Numbered from the stretch's first letter, positions 1 through 7,996 are shown. The stretch: 21,279 nt of DNA from CAVXAE01 sp044225565 (GCA_044225565.1 JBGAIL010000073.1:1-21279); one strand, 5' to 3'. Numbers and translations: made by a program. The notes: a model not told the origin generated them from the letters alone.

Positions 1-1201
1 CCGACGCGTGCTCGATGCGCGGCCGCAGGCTCCGGCGTTGCTCCCGGGTCAGCATCTTCTCGAACGTGTCCAGGGCGAAGCGGTTACCGGCATCTCCGAT
101 CGCATGGACGTTCAGCTGCCAGCCGTTGGCCGAGGTCAGCTTTGCCAGCGCCTGCAGCTGCGCGGGCGTATAGAGCATCAACCCGCGGCTGTGCGGCTCG
201 TCACTGTAGTCTTGCAACAGCGCCGCGCCGCGGCTGCCGAGCGCGCCATCGACCCAGACCTTGACGGCCGGCATCTGCAACCGATCGTCGAACTGCGGCG
301 AGCGCGGGCCCGCTTCGATGTCCCCCGGCCTGGCCTCCCGGGCCGCGAGCATGGCGTAGATTCGCAGCGGCAGCTCTCCCCTGGCACCGAGCTCCTGATA
401 CAGCCGGTACTGCCGGCTGTCGATGCCTGCGTCGTGAGTTCCCGTCAGACCGAGCGAGACGAGCTCGCGCATCGACGTGCGCAAAGCATGCTTGATGCCT
501 TCGTCCGTGCGCTCGGGAAGATGCTTCTTGATGAGCGCCATGGCCGCATCGACGAAGACGCCGGTCGGCTGGCCGGTGGCATCGCGGACGATCTGCCCAC
601 CCGGCGGATCGACGGTCGCCGAGGAGATTCCGGCGAGTTTGAGCGCCGCGCTGTTCACCCAGACGACGTGGAGATCGATGCGCGTGAGCATGGCGGGGCG
701 GTCGCCGATCACTCGATCCAGGTCGCGTGCCGTCGGGAAGCGCTTGTCCGCCCACAACTCCTGGTCCCAGCCGCGACCCATCACCCAGGAGCTGTCGGCG
801 TGAGCAGCGGCGAAGCTGCGCGTACGATCGAGTGTTTCCTGGAGCGAAGTGCTGCCGCGGAGATCCGCCTGCAGGCGCTCCTCTCCCAGCCAGAGCACGT
901 GTCCGTGCGCATCGATGAGCCCCGGCAACAGCGTCCGTCCACCGCCGTCGATTGCTTCCCCGTTCCGGGGAACCTCGGACTCGGAAGTCAGGACCCGTTC
1001 GATCTTGCCGTCGACGATCACGAGGCCGCTGAATGCGCGCAGGCCCTCATTCGTCGGCGTGTAGCCGTGCACGTTGTGGACCACTTGCACGGCGGCATCG
1101 GCAACGAGCGGGATGAGCGCAAGCGAGATCACGGATGCGCAGCGGCGCAAGACCCTGCCCAGGACGCTATTCACGACTCCAACCATCATGATTGCCTTCA
1201 T
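1..1201 (-). CDS. YtcJ-like amidohydrolase (metal-dependent hydrolase), 3' end cut by window edge
   Basis: Reading from base 1201 down to base 1 gives 400 uninterrupted codons that run off the left edge, so the C-terminus is missing. A hydrophobic stretch near residues 22-37 looks like a signal peptide or anchor. The metal-binding motif DAHGH is at residues 98-102. The segment VKVWVDGALGSRGA (313-326) is characteristic of the YtcJ/Amidohydro_3 family. NVHAIGD (364-370) and RIEHA (395-399) supply further His ligands. Family members hydrolyse N-acyl, amide or imide bonds; the substrate here is unknown. The start at 1201 lies 4 bases after the esterase stop. In-frame ATGs at 1189 and 1186 are alternatives, and the first of these has an AAGG just upstream. 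Tight spacing implies co-transcription with the esterase, dipeptidase and TonB receptor. The family is secure; the exact start is less so. Confidence 0.88.
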   Translation of the reverse strand, partial: MKAIMMVGVVNSVLGRVLRRCASVISLALIPLVADAAVQVVHNVHGYTPTNEGLRAFSGLVIVDGKIERVLTSESEVPRNGEAIDGGGRTLLPGLIDAHGHVLWLGEERLQADLRGSTSLQETLDRTRSFAAAHADSSWVMGRGWDQELWADKRFPTARDLDRVIGDRPAMLTRIDLHVVWVNSAALKLAGISSATVDPPGGQIVRDATGQPTGVFVDAAMALIKKHLPERTDEGIKHALRTSMRELVSLGLTGTHDAGIDSRQYRLYQELGARGELPLRIYAMLAAREARPGDIEAGPRSPQFDDRLQMPAVKVWVDGALGSRGAALLQDYSDEPHSRGLMLYTPAQLQALAKLTSANGWQLNVHAIGDAGNRFALDTFEKMLTREQRRSLRPRIEHAS

Positions 1202-1205
1202 GCTT

Positions 1206-2711
1206 CTATCGCACCTGCAGCGTCACTTCGGGATAGGCCGGGGACGGTCCCTGCAGCAGCGCCGAGGGCTTGCCGCGCAGCGTCTGATCGAAGAACGCCA
1301 GGAGGTAGGCGTTCATGATCTGCTCCATGCGCCCGCCGTCGATGCGGCCCGTGATGCCGCCCATGTGCAGCAACGGTGAGAACAGCACCAGGTCCGTGTA
1401 ACTGACGTGCGCGCTGCCGGCGGTGCTCAGAAGCCACGCCGGTGCCTGCGAGCGGCGGAACACCGGGTCCGCGAGCAACTTGAAAGGCTCGCTCGTCATG
1501 TACATGAACGGCACCTTCATGGCGGAATCGAGCGTCGTCGTGGCTCCGAACTGCACGCCGTCCATGTTCACGCCGGCGCGGCAGCGGGAATCGAGGAAGC
1601 ACACGTCCGCAGCCGTCGCACCGCCGAAGGACATCCCGAAGACGCCGATGCGCGTGAGGTCGAGATGGCCTGCGAAGCGGCGCAGTGCGGAAACGTCCGC
1701 CGCTTTCTCCAGCTCGTCGATCACGAAGCGGGTGTCTGCCGTCCACACTTTGAGGCTCTGCGGGAAATGCCCGTCGGCAGTGCCGTGCGCCTGCAGCAGG
1801 CTCGCCCGCTCGTCGGGATCCTTGCTCGCCACCAGCTTCCACAGCGCGGCGCCGAAATCGGGCTTGCGGGAGTAGCCCTCGATGCGCTGCAGGAACTCCT
1901 CCGTCGGCTTGACGATGCGGCCGTCCGCATAGCGAAGCTCCATCGACTCGTAGGGATGGCCGATGCTGAGCACGACGTAGCCGTGGCTCGCGAGCTCCTC
2001 CACCTGTGCCGTGTTCTGGTCCGGGGAGCCCCAGTAGCCGTGCGAGAAGATGAGCACCGGAAATGCAGCCTGCGCATCGCTGAGCGGGGCGTCGCGATAG
2101 GAGTGCGCCTCGACGAGGGCCAGGTGGTCGAAGAGGAACGTCAGCTTCGACAAGCCGAGCAGCCGGGTCAGGAACGTCGCCCGCGGCGAATACGCGCCCC
2201 GCAGGGATTCGGGCTTCGCACCGGGCACGGGGGTGGCGGGATACCAGATCTGGATCGCGAGATCGCGTCGATCGGCCTCATCCGGCGTGAAGGGCTCGGC
2301 GCGCGAGCGGTCCAGCAGCGAGATGTTCGTCGTGCCCACGGCGAGCGAGCCCGTCGGGGCCGGAAGCTTGAATACCGGGAACAACGCAGGCAGCGCAGCT
2401 GCGAATCCGAGCACGAGCAGCAAGCCTGCGCCGGCGCAGATGCGGCGCACCCAGCGCCATCGCGAAGCGGATGTTGCTGGCGCATGCGGCACCTGCCGGC
2501 GGCGAAGCGACAGGGCCAGGAAGATTGCCGTCAGGACATACGCCGGCACCATCTGCCAGCGATAGCCTTCCAGCGCGAGATGCAGCACCGTCAGCAGCGC
2601 ACCCGCCCAGCACACGAAGCGGAGTGCCGGTGCCCGGCCCAGCCTCGGAATGAGGACGCCGAGCACCAGGACGAGCAGTGCCAGCAGAATGGTGATCTCG
2701 AGTGGTCTCAT
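1206..2711 (-). CDS. Membrane-anchored alpha/beta hydrolase, platelet-activating-factor acetylhydrolase-like
   Basis: A 501-residue protein. Its N-terminal ~110 residues hold about four hydrophobic segments (roughly 5-24, 33-50, 55-69 and 91-110), so the catalytic domain is probably tethered to the inner membrane. The hydrolase domain (about 120-490) shows IWYPAT, SHGYWGS (223-229, oxyanion region) and GHPYES (251-256). The nucleophile elbow is GMSFG, with Ser361. Likely triad partners are Asp384 (NMDG) and His435 (SAHVSYTD). The order and spacing match PAF-acetylhydrolase isoform II-type esterases, which cleave short or oxidised acyl esters. A lipid substrate is not shown. The start is 12 bp after the dipeptidase stop and the end is 4 bp before the amidohydrolase, so this is an operon member. 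A general serine esterase or amidase role is equally possible. Confidence 0.85.
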   Translation of the reverse strand: MRPLEITILLALLVLVLGVLIPRLGRAPALRFVCWAGALLTVLHLALEGYRWQMVPAYVLTAIFLALSLRRRQVPHAPATSASRWRWVRRICAGAGLLLVLGFAAALPALFPVFKLPAPTGSLAVGTTNISLLDRSRAEPFTPDEADRRDLAIQIWYPATPVPGAKPESLRGAYSPRATFLTRLLGLSKLTFLFDHLALVEAHSYRDAPLSDAQAAFPVLIFSHGYWGSPDQNTAQVEELASHGYVVLSIGHPYESMELRYADGRIVKPTEEFLQRIEGYSRKPDFGAALWKLVASKDPDERASLLQAHGTADGHFPQSLKVWTADTRFVIDELEKAADVSALRRFAGHLDLTRIGVFGMSFGGATAADVCFLDSRCRAGVNMDGVQFGATTTLDSAMKVPFMYMTSEPFKLLADPVFRRSQAPAWLLSTAGSAHVSYTDLVLFSPLLHMGGITGRIDGGRMEQIMNAYLLAFFDQTLRGKPSALLQGPSPAYPEVTLQVR

Positions 2712-2723
2712 CGTATGGCCCGC

Positions 2724-3875
2724 CTAACTTGCCCAGACGGCTGCGAACAACCGCGCGAAATTGCCGCCCAGGATCTTGTCGATACGTGATTCGGAATGAC
2801 CCCGGCTCGCGAGCCGTTGCGCGAGCTGCGCGAAACGGTCCGCCTTGTTGAGGTCCGGCAGGAAAGTGTACACGCCGGGCCTCTCACCCGGTGCTGCGAT
2901 GCCTCGTGCGCGCCGCTCGGCCATCCGCTTGTCGGCGCGCTCGCGATACGCATCGTCGAACTTGACGGGAGGAATGAAGCCGTCACTCCCGATGCCGACG
3001 TGATCCTCTCCGCAGACGTCGATCGCATGCTCGATATGGAGCACCAGATCCTCCGCGCCGGGGTGCCCCTGCGCGCGCAGGAACATGGGGATGAGGTAGA
3101 TACCCACGACACCACCCTTGTCGGCCAGCATCCGCAGCTCCGCGTCCGTCTTGTTGCGAGGCAGCGGCGCGAGGGCGGCGCACCCGGTGTGCGTGATGGC
3201 CACTGGCGCCCTGGAAGCCTCGATGGCTTCCCGCGTCATGCGCTCGCCGCCGTGCGAAAGATCGACGAGCAGCCTTCGCTCGTTGAGCCGCGCCACGACC
3301 TCGTTGCCGAAGGCGCTGAGGCCTGCGTTGCCGGGCTCAAGGCAACCGTCCGCGATGAGGTTGCGCCGGTTGTACGTGAGCTGGAAGACGCGGACGCCGA
3401 GGTCGGCGAACAGATCGATGCGCCCCAGGTCTTCCCCGATCGGCGTGCCGTCCTGAAAGCCGTAGATGAGGCCCATGCGGCCGTTGAGCTGCGCCTGCGC
3501 GATGTCCGCCGCTGTCCGCACCTGCATGAGCCGGTCGGGATGCGCGGCGATCTCCTGATTGAAGTGCGCGATGGTGCGCACCGACGTATCGAAATCCTTG
3601 GCGTAGTCGCCGGCGCCGCCGACGGTGACGTTGACGGCGCTCAGTCCCGAGGCCCGCAGCGCATCGAGCGTGCGCTCGCCGAGCGGAGCGAACGGACTCG
3701 CGTCGGCCTCGATCGGAAAGCCGAGCGCGTCGATCCATGGCGAGCGTCGCCGGGACGATGCTTTCGGCTTCCCCCCGGCGGACGCGAGCCGCGCGGCAGT
3801 GACGGCGCACGCCATCGCCGCGGACGCCGTGCCGAGAAAGCGCCGCCGGCTCGTCATCGAAGACTCTCGCCTCAT
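2724..3875 (-). CDS. TAT-exported peptidase M19 (membrane dipeptidase-like)
   Basis: A 383-residue protein beginning with a twin-arginine signal (SRRRFLG, residues 9-15, followed by an Ala-rich hydrophobic run). It is therefore probably exported folded to the periplasm. M19 features include TYNRRNLIADGC (167-178), VDLSH with His208, ITHTGCAAL with His229, and GIGSDGF with Asp298. These correspond to zinc ligands of renal dipeptidase. The canonical N-terminal HxD zinc motif is absent (WIDALGFP, 47-54), and the bridging Glu appears as Gln141 in GFQDGTP. It may be a divergent subfamily with altered metal use. The start at 3875 forms an ATGA overlap with the receptor stop, indicating translational coupling; ATG 3857 is an alternative directly before the twin-arginine motif. 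M19 enzymes cleave dipeptides, including some with D-residues; substrate here unknown. Confidence 0.88.
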   Translation of the reverse strand: MRRESSMTSRRRFLGTASAAMACAVTAARLASAGGKPKASSRRRSPWIDALGFPIEADASPFAPLGERTLDALRASGLSAVNVTVGGAGDYAKDFDTSVRTIAHFNQEIAAHPDRLMQVRTAADIAQAQLNGRMGLIYGFQDGTPIGEDLGRIDLFADLGVRVFQLTYNRRNLIADGCLEPGNAGLSAFGNEVVARLNERRLLVDLSHGGERMTREAIEASRAPVAITHTGCAALAPLPRNKTDAELRMLADKGGVVGIYLIPMFLRAQGHPGAEDLVLHIEHAIDVCGEDHVGIGSDGFIPPVKFDDAYRERADKRMAERRARGIAAPGERPGVYTFLPDLNKADRFAQLAQRLASRGHSESRIDKILGGNFARLFAAVWAS

Positions 3876-6286
3876 AGATTCACCTGCACGCCTGCGCCAT
3901 AGGTCCTGGGTGGAACGATCTGCGCATATCCGGCGCCGAACGTGTCCCCCGGAGTGATGATCAAGGGATCCTGCGAATCGAAGAGGTTGCGGACGTAGCC
4001 GAAGACCTTGACGTTGCGGAACGAATAGCCGAGCTGCGTGCTGGCGATCCAGTAGGAGCCCACTTTCGCGAGCGGGTCGTTCACGATGGAAGAGTAGTAG
4101 CGGCCGCTGTGGCGCGCATCGAAGCTGAAGTCGAATCCGCGGGGGTGCGCGTAGTAGACGCCTACGCTCCCGCTGAACTTCGGCGAGCGCGGCAGCTCGT
4201 TGCCCTGCACGCCGGAGCCCGGAAACCTGCGGATGTCGGACTTGATGGTGCCGAGGCCGCAATGGATCCGCAAAGCCCGGCTCGGCTGCCACGCCGCCAT
4301 CACTTCGGCGCCGCGGGTCGTCACCTTGTCCGCGTTGGCGACGATGGTGGAGACGGAGCTCAGGTAGAACGGCAGCTGCATGTCCTCGTAGTCGCTGTAG
4401 AACAGGTTGCCCGACAGCGTCAGCCTGCCGCCCGCCAGGAGGGCTCGCGCGAAGCCTTCGTAGTTCCACACGTACTCTGGATCGAACGTGTACGGCCTGA
4501 ACGGCTGGAAGTATGTGAAGCCCGCGCTGCCGCCGTTGTAACCGCGGGTGACGAGCGCGCCCACCGTGGTCGCCGCCGACGGATGCCACGAGAGGACGAG
4601 CTTCGGGAGGAAGGTCTCGTATTTCTCGTCGAGGTCGATCGTGAAAAGGAAGATGCTGCCCTCGCGCTGCCGGCGCTCCTCTTCGTAGCGGGCGCCCACC
4701 GTGACGTCGAATCGCTCCGAGAAGGCATAGGTCGCCTCGCCGAAGACCGCGTTCGTGCGGGTGCGGTCGTCGAAGCCCCCGCCACCGAAGAGGTCGATGA
4801 GCTCGTCCTGCGAGGCCCGGAAGAGATACGCGCCGAAGAGCGCCTTGATGCGCTGATCGGGCGAATGGAAGGTGACTGAAGGCTCCGCCACGAGCTCGTG
4901 GCCGTCGATGGTCGCGTTGCCGTTGCCCGGGCGCGCCCGCCGCTCGATGTCCAGGTCGGAATACGAGACCAGCGTCTGCACGCGGACCGCATCGCTCGCC
5001 TTCCAGTGCAGGTCGAGGATGCCGCTCGTCGAGCTCGGCTCGAACACTGCGGAAGTCAGATCGAAGCGGTTGCCGTGCTCGCCGTAAGGCTGCGTCACGG
5101 CCTCGCTCTGCGTGCCGGTGGAGTCCGTGTGATTCACCGTGAGGAGCGCGGAAAAGCCTTCCATCGCGCCCGGCTCGATCAGCAGCTTCGCCCGATAGAC
5201 GTTGCTCTCGAACCGGCCCGGGTCCTTCGAGCCGGGGAACGGCGTGAAGTCGACGAAGCTCTCGTGGGTCCGGTGATCCGCTGAAAGGCGGAACGCGAGC
5301 TGCCCGTCCACGATCGGGGCGGACAGCGCGGCCGAGTACTGCCGGGTGTCGTAGTTGCCGGCAAAGACGCGCGCCCTGCCCTGCAGGTCGTAAGCGGGGT
5401 CCGCGGTCTTCACGGCGATGGTGCCGGCAATGGAGTTGCGGCCCTGGAGAGTGCTTTGCGGGCCTCGCAGCACTTCCACCTGCTGCAGATCCCACACGCC
5501 GAAGTCGCCGAAGACCACCTCGTTGTAGCTCGCGGGCCGGCCATCCACCTGGATGTTGAGCCGCGGCCTCGTGCCTGCGAAGAACGCATCCGCTCCGTAC
5601 GCCGGGCCCGTGCCGTCGACCCCGCGCACGGAAGGAGCCAACGAGCTCCTGCCCGTCGTGGCGATGTTGGGAATGCCGCCGATCAGGTCCTTGATGCCAT
5701 CGGTGGCCCGCTGGGCGAGCGCGTCGGCGTCGAGCACCACCACGCTGGTCGAGGTGTCCCGCACCGATCGGCCAAGGCGTTCCGCCGTCACGATCAGCTC
5801 CTGGATGGTCGCGGGCATGTGCTGCCCGTCGTCGCTTCCGGCGACCGGCGGCCGCCCGCCCGGCGCATCCTGATCGTCGGACGCCATGCGGATGGCGCCG
5901 TCGGCATCCTGGCTCGAGCCGGTGCGAATCCCGGTCGCCTGGCCCGAAGCCCCGGCGGCCTCGTCCGGCGCGCTCGCCTGGATCAGAAAAGAGTCCGGCG
6001 CCGTCTGGACGGCGCTCAGCTGCGTCCCCTCGAGCAGCTTGCGGAGGACTTCCGCCGCAGTGGCCTGCGCGCGCAGCGCCGGAGCGTGCAGATCCTTCAC
6101 CAGCCGCGGCTCGAACATGACGTTGGTGCTGGTCAGGTGCCCCACCGCACGGAGCGACTCCGCGAGCGGCTGCGCCGGAAGGTCGAAGGGGTAGAGAGTG
6201 GCCTGCGATCGCGCGACAGTGGCGAGCAATGCGAGCAACGCGCCGAGCGCAAGGTCTCGTGAACGGCCACGCCAGCGCGCAAACAT
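3872..6286 (-). CDS. TonB-dependent outer-membrane receptor with STN signalling domain (TBDR 1)
   Basis: An 804-residue protein with a signal peptide (about 1-28). An STN (secretin/TonB N-terminal) domain spans about 33-103 (FDLPAQPLAESLRAVG). A low-complexity linker leads to a TonB-box-like IQELIVTA (161-168). The plug (about 175-297) carries the hallmark VEVLRGPQSTLQGRNSIAG, and the rest is a beta-barrel. STN-containing receptors both import a ligand and signal to a FecR-type anti-sigma factor; sigma 1 and FecR 1 lie directly upstream. The start at 6286 was chosen because GGAAGG lies just upstream and a good signal peptide follows. A longer reading to 6412 would add a charged, non-secretory extension and overlap FecR. 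A promoter-like element lies in the 122-bp gap upstream. The ligand cannot be read from the sequence, but the co-transcribed hydrolases suggest a peptide- or amide-like molecule. Confidence 0.93.
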   Translation of the reverse strand: MFARWRGRSRDLALGALLALLATVARSQATLYPFDLPAQPLAESLRAVGHLTSTNVMFEPRLVKDLHAPALRAQATAAEVLRKLLEGTQLSAVQTAPDSFLIQASAPDEAAGASGQATGIRTGSSQDADGAIRMASDDQDAPGGRPPVAGSDDGQHMPATIQELIVTAERLGRSVRDTSTSVVVLDADALAQRATDGIKDLIGGIPNIATTGRSSLAPSVRGVDGTGPAYGADAFFAGTRPRLNIQVDGRPASYNEVVFGDFGVWDLQQVEVLRGPQSTLQGRNSIAGTIAVKTADPAYDLQGRARVFAGNYDTRQYSAALSAPIVDGQLAFRLSADHRTHESFVDFTPFPGSKDPGRFESNVYRAKLLIEPGAMEGFSALLTVNHTDSTGTQSEAVTQPYGEHGNRFDLTSAVFEPSSTSGILDLHWKASDAVRVQTLVSYSDLDIERRARPGNGNATIDGHELVAEPSVTFHSPDQRIKALFGAYLFRASQDELIDLFGGGGFDDRTRTNAVFGEATYAFSERFDVTVGARYEEERRQREGSIFLFTIDLDEKYETFLPKLVLSWHPSAATTVGALVTRGYNGGSAGFTYFQPFRPYTFDPEYVWNYEGFARALLAGGRLTLSGNLFYSDYEDMQLPFYLSSVSTIVANADKVTTRGAEVMAAWQPSRALRIHCGLGTIKSDIRRFPGSGVQGNELPRSPKFSGSVGVYYAHPRGFDFSFDARHSGRYYSSIVNDPLAKVGSYWIASTQLGYSFRNVKVFGYVRNLFDSQDPLIITPGDTFGAGYAQIVPPRTYGAGVQVNL

Positions 6287-6312
6287 GTTCGCCCCTTCCG
6301 CTCTCCCGTCTG

Positions 6313-6326
6313 GCGCCGGCCGGCGC
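6313..6326 (-). other. Perfect 14-bp palindrome in the TBDR 1 leader
   Basis: GCGCCGGCCGGCGC is perfectly self-complementary. It lies 27 bases upstream of the TBDR 1 start codon, just before the ribosome binding site (GGAAGG near 6293-6298). It could be a leader structure or a protein-binding site, but in GC-rich DNA it may also be fortuitous. Confidence 0.35.
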
Positions 6327-6339
6327 ATCCCGCTGGCGG

Positions 6340-6361
6340 CGGAGCCGGCTCGGCGGCTCCG
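6340..6361 (-). other. Stem-loop in the TBDR 1 leader
   Basis: Perfect 7-bp arms CGGAGCC (6340-6346) and GGCTCCG (6355-6361) around an 8-nt loop. It lies just downstream of the putative -10 block and so would fall at or near the 5' end of the TBDR 1 mRNA. No run of T follows, so it is not a typical intrinsic terminator. Its function is unknown. Confidence 0.4.
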
Positions 6362-6363
6362 TT

Positions 6364-6399
6364 GAGTAGACGAGACAGAGGATCGATCCCCCAGTCTCC
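6364..6399 (-). promoter_or_regulatory. Putative ECF-sigma promoter of TBDR 1
   Basis: On the minus strand an upstream block GGAGACTGGGGGATC (6399-6385) is followed by a 10-nt spacer and CTCGTCTACTC (6374-6364). The same pair of blocks occurs upstream of the propeller/amidohydrolase gene at 7929-7965. There 12 of 15 bases of the first block and all 11 of the second are identical, with an 11-nt spacer. Both copies point toward the gene they precede. The CGTC core resembles -10 elements of many ECF sigma factors. It lies 77 nt before the TBDR 1 ATG, in the gap after FecR 1. Its use by the adjacent FecI-type sigma factor is inferred from position. Confidence 0.6.
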
Positions 6400-6408
6400 G
6401 ATCACCGC

Positions 6409-7374
6409 TCAACGACGCAGATGGATGCGACCTTCCTCCTGCACCAGCCTGATGCCGTACATCTGCGCCACCATCCGCGCGAAACCCGGGCTGTCACCGG
6501 TGCGATAGATGCCGCTCACGGGCAGCCTCGCGACCGCCGGGTCGTCGATGACCAGCGGCGTCCTGTCGTAGCGGTTCATCTCCGCCACGGCATCCACCAG
6601 CAATGTGCTGTCGAAGATGAGCTCGCCGCGGCGCCAGGCCGCCACGGTGTCCACGCGCGGCCGGTCGAGCCTGGGCGTGCCGCCGTTGGCGAACGTCAGG
6701 CGCTCGCCGGCGGCGAGCACCACGGGCTCGACGGAAGACCCGGCGGCCTGCGGCGTCGTCACCGAAACCTTGCCGTCGACGAGCACCACGGCGGTGCGAT
6801 CGCCTTCGTACCGCACCACGAACGAGGTGCCGAGCGCCGTCACGCGATGAGTGCCGGCCACCACGACGAACGGGCGCCGCGAGTCCTGGGCGACCTCGAA
6901 GTACGCCTCGCCCTCCTCCAGCACGATGCGACGCTCGTGGTCCGCGAAACGGATCGCCATGCGCGTACCGGAATTGAGCGAGACGCGCGAGCCGTCATCC
7001 AGGTTCACGATGCGCTGCTCTCCGGTCTCCGTGGCGTATGAGAGACCCCGCGGCAGGTAGACGAAAGCGCAGGCGATGACGGCGCAGAGAGCAATTGCCG
7101 CAGCAGCGCGCACCCACGGACGGGACACCGGGGATCTCGGCAATACGACCACCCGCGGCAGCTGCCCCGCCGGCACGGCCGGCATCGTGTCCCAGATCTC
7201 GGTCATGCCTTCGAATGCCGCGGCATGGCCTGCATCGGCCGCGAGCCATTCACGGAAGCCGGCTTCGACTTCCGCCGAGCGACTGGAGCCGTGCAGGCGA
7301 GTGATCCACGCAGCGGCCTCGGCGACCATCTTGCGCGAGGGCTTCGCCACGCCCCGTGCGTCCTTCGCACTCAT
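6409..7374 (-). CDS. FecR-family anti-sigma factor / transmembrane signal transducer (FecR 1)
   Basis: A 321-residue protein. The N-terminal cytoplasmic DUF4880-like domain (about 16-62, with AAWITRL and FREWLAADAGHAAAFE) is the expected sigma-binding part. One membrane segment spans about 88-107. The periplasmic FecR domain (about 115-205) contains RIVNLDDGSRVSLNSGTRM and VLEEGEAYFEVAQD. The C-terminal STN-contacting region runs to residue 321. It transmits the ligand-bound receptor signal to sigma 1. ATG 7374 was chosen because GGAGGA sits 6 nt upstream and the ATG overlaps the sigma stop as ATGA. ATG 7380 lies directly against that Shine-Dalgarno sequence and is less likely. It sits between the sigma gene and its receptor, the usual fecI-fecR-receptor order. 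Confidence 0.93.
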   Translation of the reverse strand: MSAKDARGVAKPSRKMVAEAAAWITRLHGSSRSAEVEAGFREWLAADAGHAAAFEGMTEIWDTMPAVPAGQLPRVVVLPRSPVSRPWVRAAAAIALCAVIACAFVYLPRGLSYATETGEQRIVNLDDGSRVSLNSGTRMAIRFADHERRIVLEEGEAYFEVAQDSRRPFVVVAGTHRVTALGTSFVVRYEGDRTAVVLVDGKVSVTTPQAAGSSVEPVVLAAGERLTFANGGTPRLDRPRVDTVAAWRRGELIFDSTLLVDAVAEMNRYDRTPLVIDDPAVARLPVSGIYRTGDSPGFARMVAQMYGIRLVQEEGRIHLRR

Positions 7375-7859
7375 TGCCATTCCTCCCGGTTCATCCATTC
7401 CCACAGAAACTGCGACGCCTTCGCGATGTGCTTCTCGACCGCGCTCTCGCTGATGGCGAGCTGCGAGGCGATCTGCGGATAGCTGTAGCCCTCGAGCCGG
7501 TTGAGCAGGAACACCTCGCGCGTGCGCGGGCTCAGCACCTGCAATCCCCGCTTCATGCGCTGTAGACGTTGCTGAGTGGCCAACACCTCATCAGGCTCTG
7601 GATGCGGGTCGATCAGCGAGAGATCCTCTGCGCGCCCGGCCATCACGTAGCGGGAGCGCGCGCTCCTGCGCTCGTCGACGGAGAGATTGATGACGGTGCG
7701 CACCAGGAAGGCCTCGGGCTGGCACACCTTGTGGTTGCGGCAATAGAGCTCGAGCCGCAGGAAGGCTTCCTGGATGAGGTCGTCCGCATCGTCCCGCGTG
7801 CTCCCGCGGCTGCGCAGGAATCTGCGCAGCTTGGAGACGAGGAGTGCGACGGGCTCCAT
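7371..7859 (-). CDS. FecI-family ECF RNA polymerase sigma factor (sigma 1)
   Basis: A 162-residue protein. Region sigma-2 (about 8-70) contains DDADDLIQEAFLRLE, the -10 recognition and core-binding part. Region sigma-4 (about 100-152) contains LSPRTREVFLLNRLEGYSY and a helix-turn-helix (PQIASQLAISESAVEKHI) for -35 binding. The length is typical for ECF factors, and there is no extra C-terminal domain. It is followed immediately by FecR 1 with an overlapping stop/start, so sigma and anti-sigma are made together. The divergent neighbour at 7997 and the receptor at 6286 both carry the same promoter-like element and are its most likely targets. Target assignment is inference; family assignment is secure. 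Confidence 0.93.
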   Translation of the reverse strand: MEPVALLVSKLRRFLRSRGSTRDDADDLIQEAFLRLELYCRNHKVCQPEAFLVRTVINLSVDERRSARSRYVMAGRAEDLSLIDPHPEPDEVLATQQRLQRMKRGLQVLSPRTREVFLLNRLEGYSYPQIASQLAISESAVEKHIAKASQFLWEWMNREEWQ

Positions 7860-7885
7860 GCGCCGACGATGTCACAGTTGCCGAG

Positions 7886-7899
7886 CCCGTCGCAACGGG
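7886..7899. repeat. Short inverted repeat in the sigma 1 / amidohydrolase divergent region
   Basis: Arms CCCGT (7886-7890) and ACGGG (7895-7899) are separated by CGCA, 27 bp upstream of the sigma 1 start codon. It could be an operator, but arms this short may be chance. The rest of the 137-bp gap holds the promoter-like element listed separately. Confidence 0.25.
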
Positions 7900-7928
7900 A
7901 TTCTGGCGCGCGGGGCGTCGCGCGCAAC

Positions 7929-7965
7929 GGATACTGAGGGATTGCCCGGCATGCCTCGTCTACTC
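7929..7965 (+). promoter_or_regulatory. Putative ECF-sigma promoter of the propeller/amidohydrolase gene
   Basis: GGATACTGAGGGATT (7929-7943), an 11-nt spacer, then CTCGTCTACTC (7955-7965). The second block is identical over 11 bases to the one preceding TBDR 1 on the opposite strand (6374-6364). The first block matches at 12 of 15 positions. The distance of 31 nt from the -10-like block to the ATG at 7997 leaves a normal short leader with the Shine-Dalgarno GAGGAG at 7982-7987. The arrangement suggests co-regulation with TBDR 1 by sigma 1. Confidence 0.6.
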
Positions 7966-7996
7966 CATCCAGCACTTCGAGCGAGGAGCAGACCCG

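Noticed and set aside
8..1318. Long plus-strand open frame
   Set aside because: It is antisense to a convincing amidohydrolase frame, has no family motifs, and is rich in Arg/Ala/His typical of shadow frames in GC-rich DNA.
2724..5495. A single 923-codon minus-strand protein
   Set aside because: Only the part from 3875 onward encodes recognisable protein (M19-like). The upstream part is an out-of-frame reading of TBDR 1.
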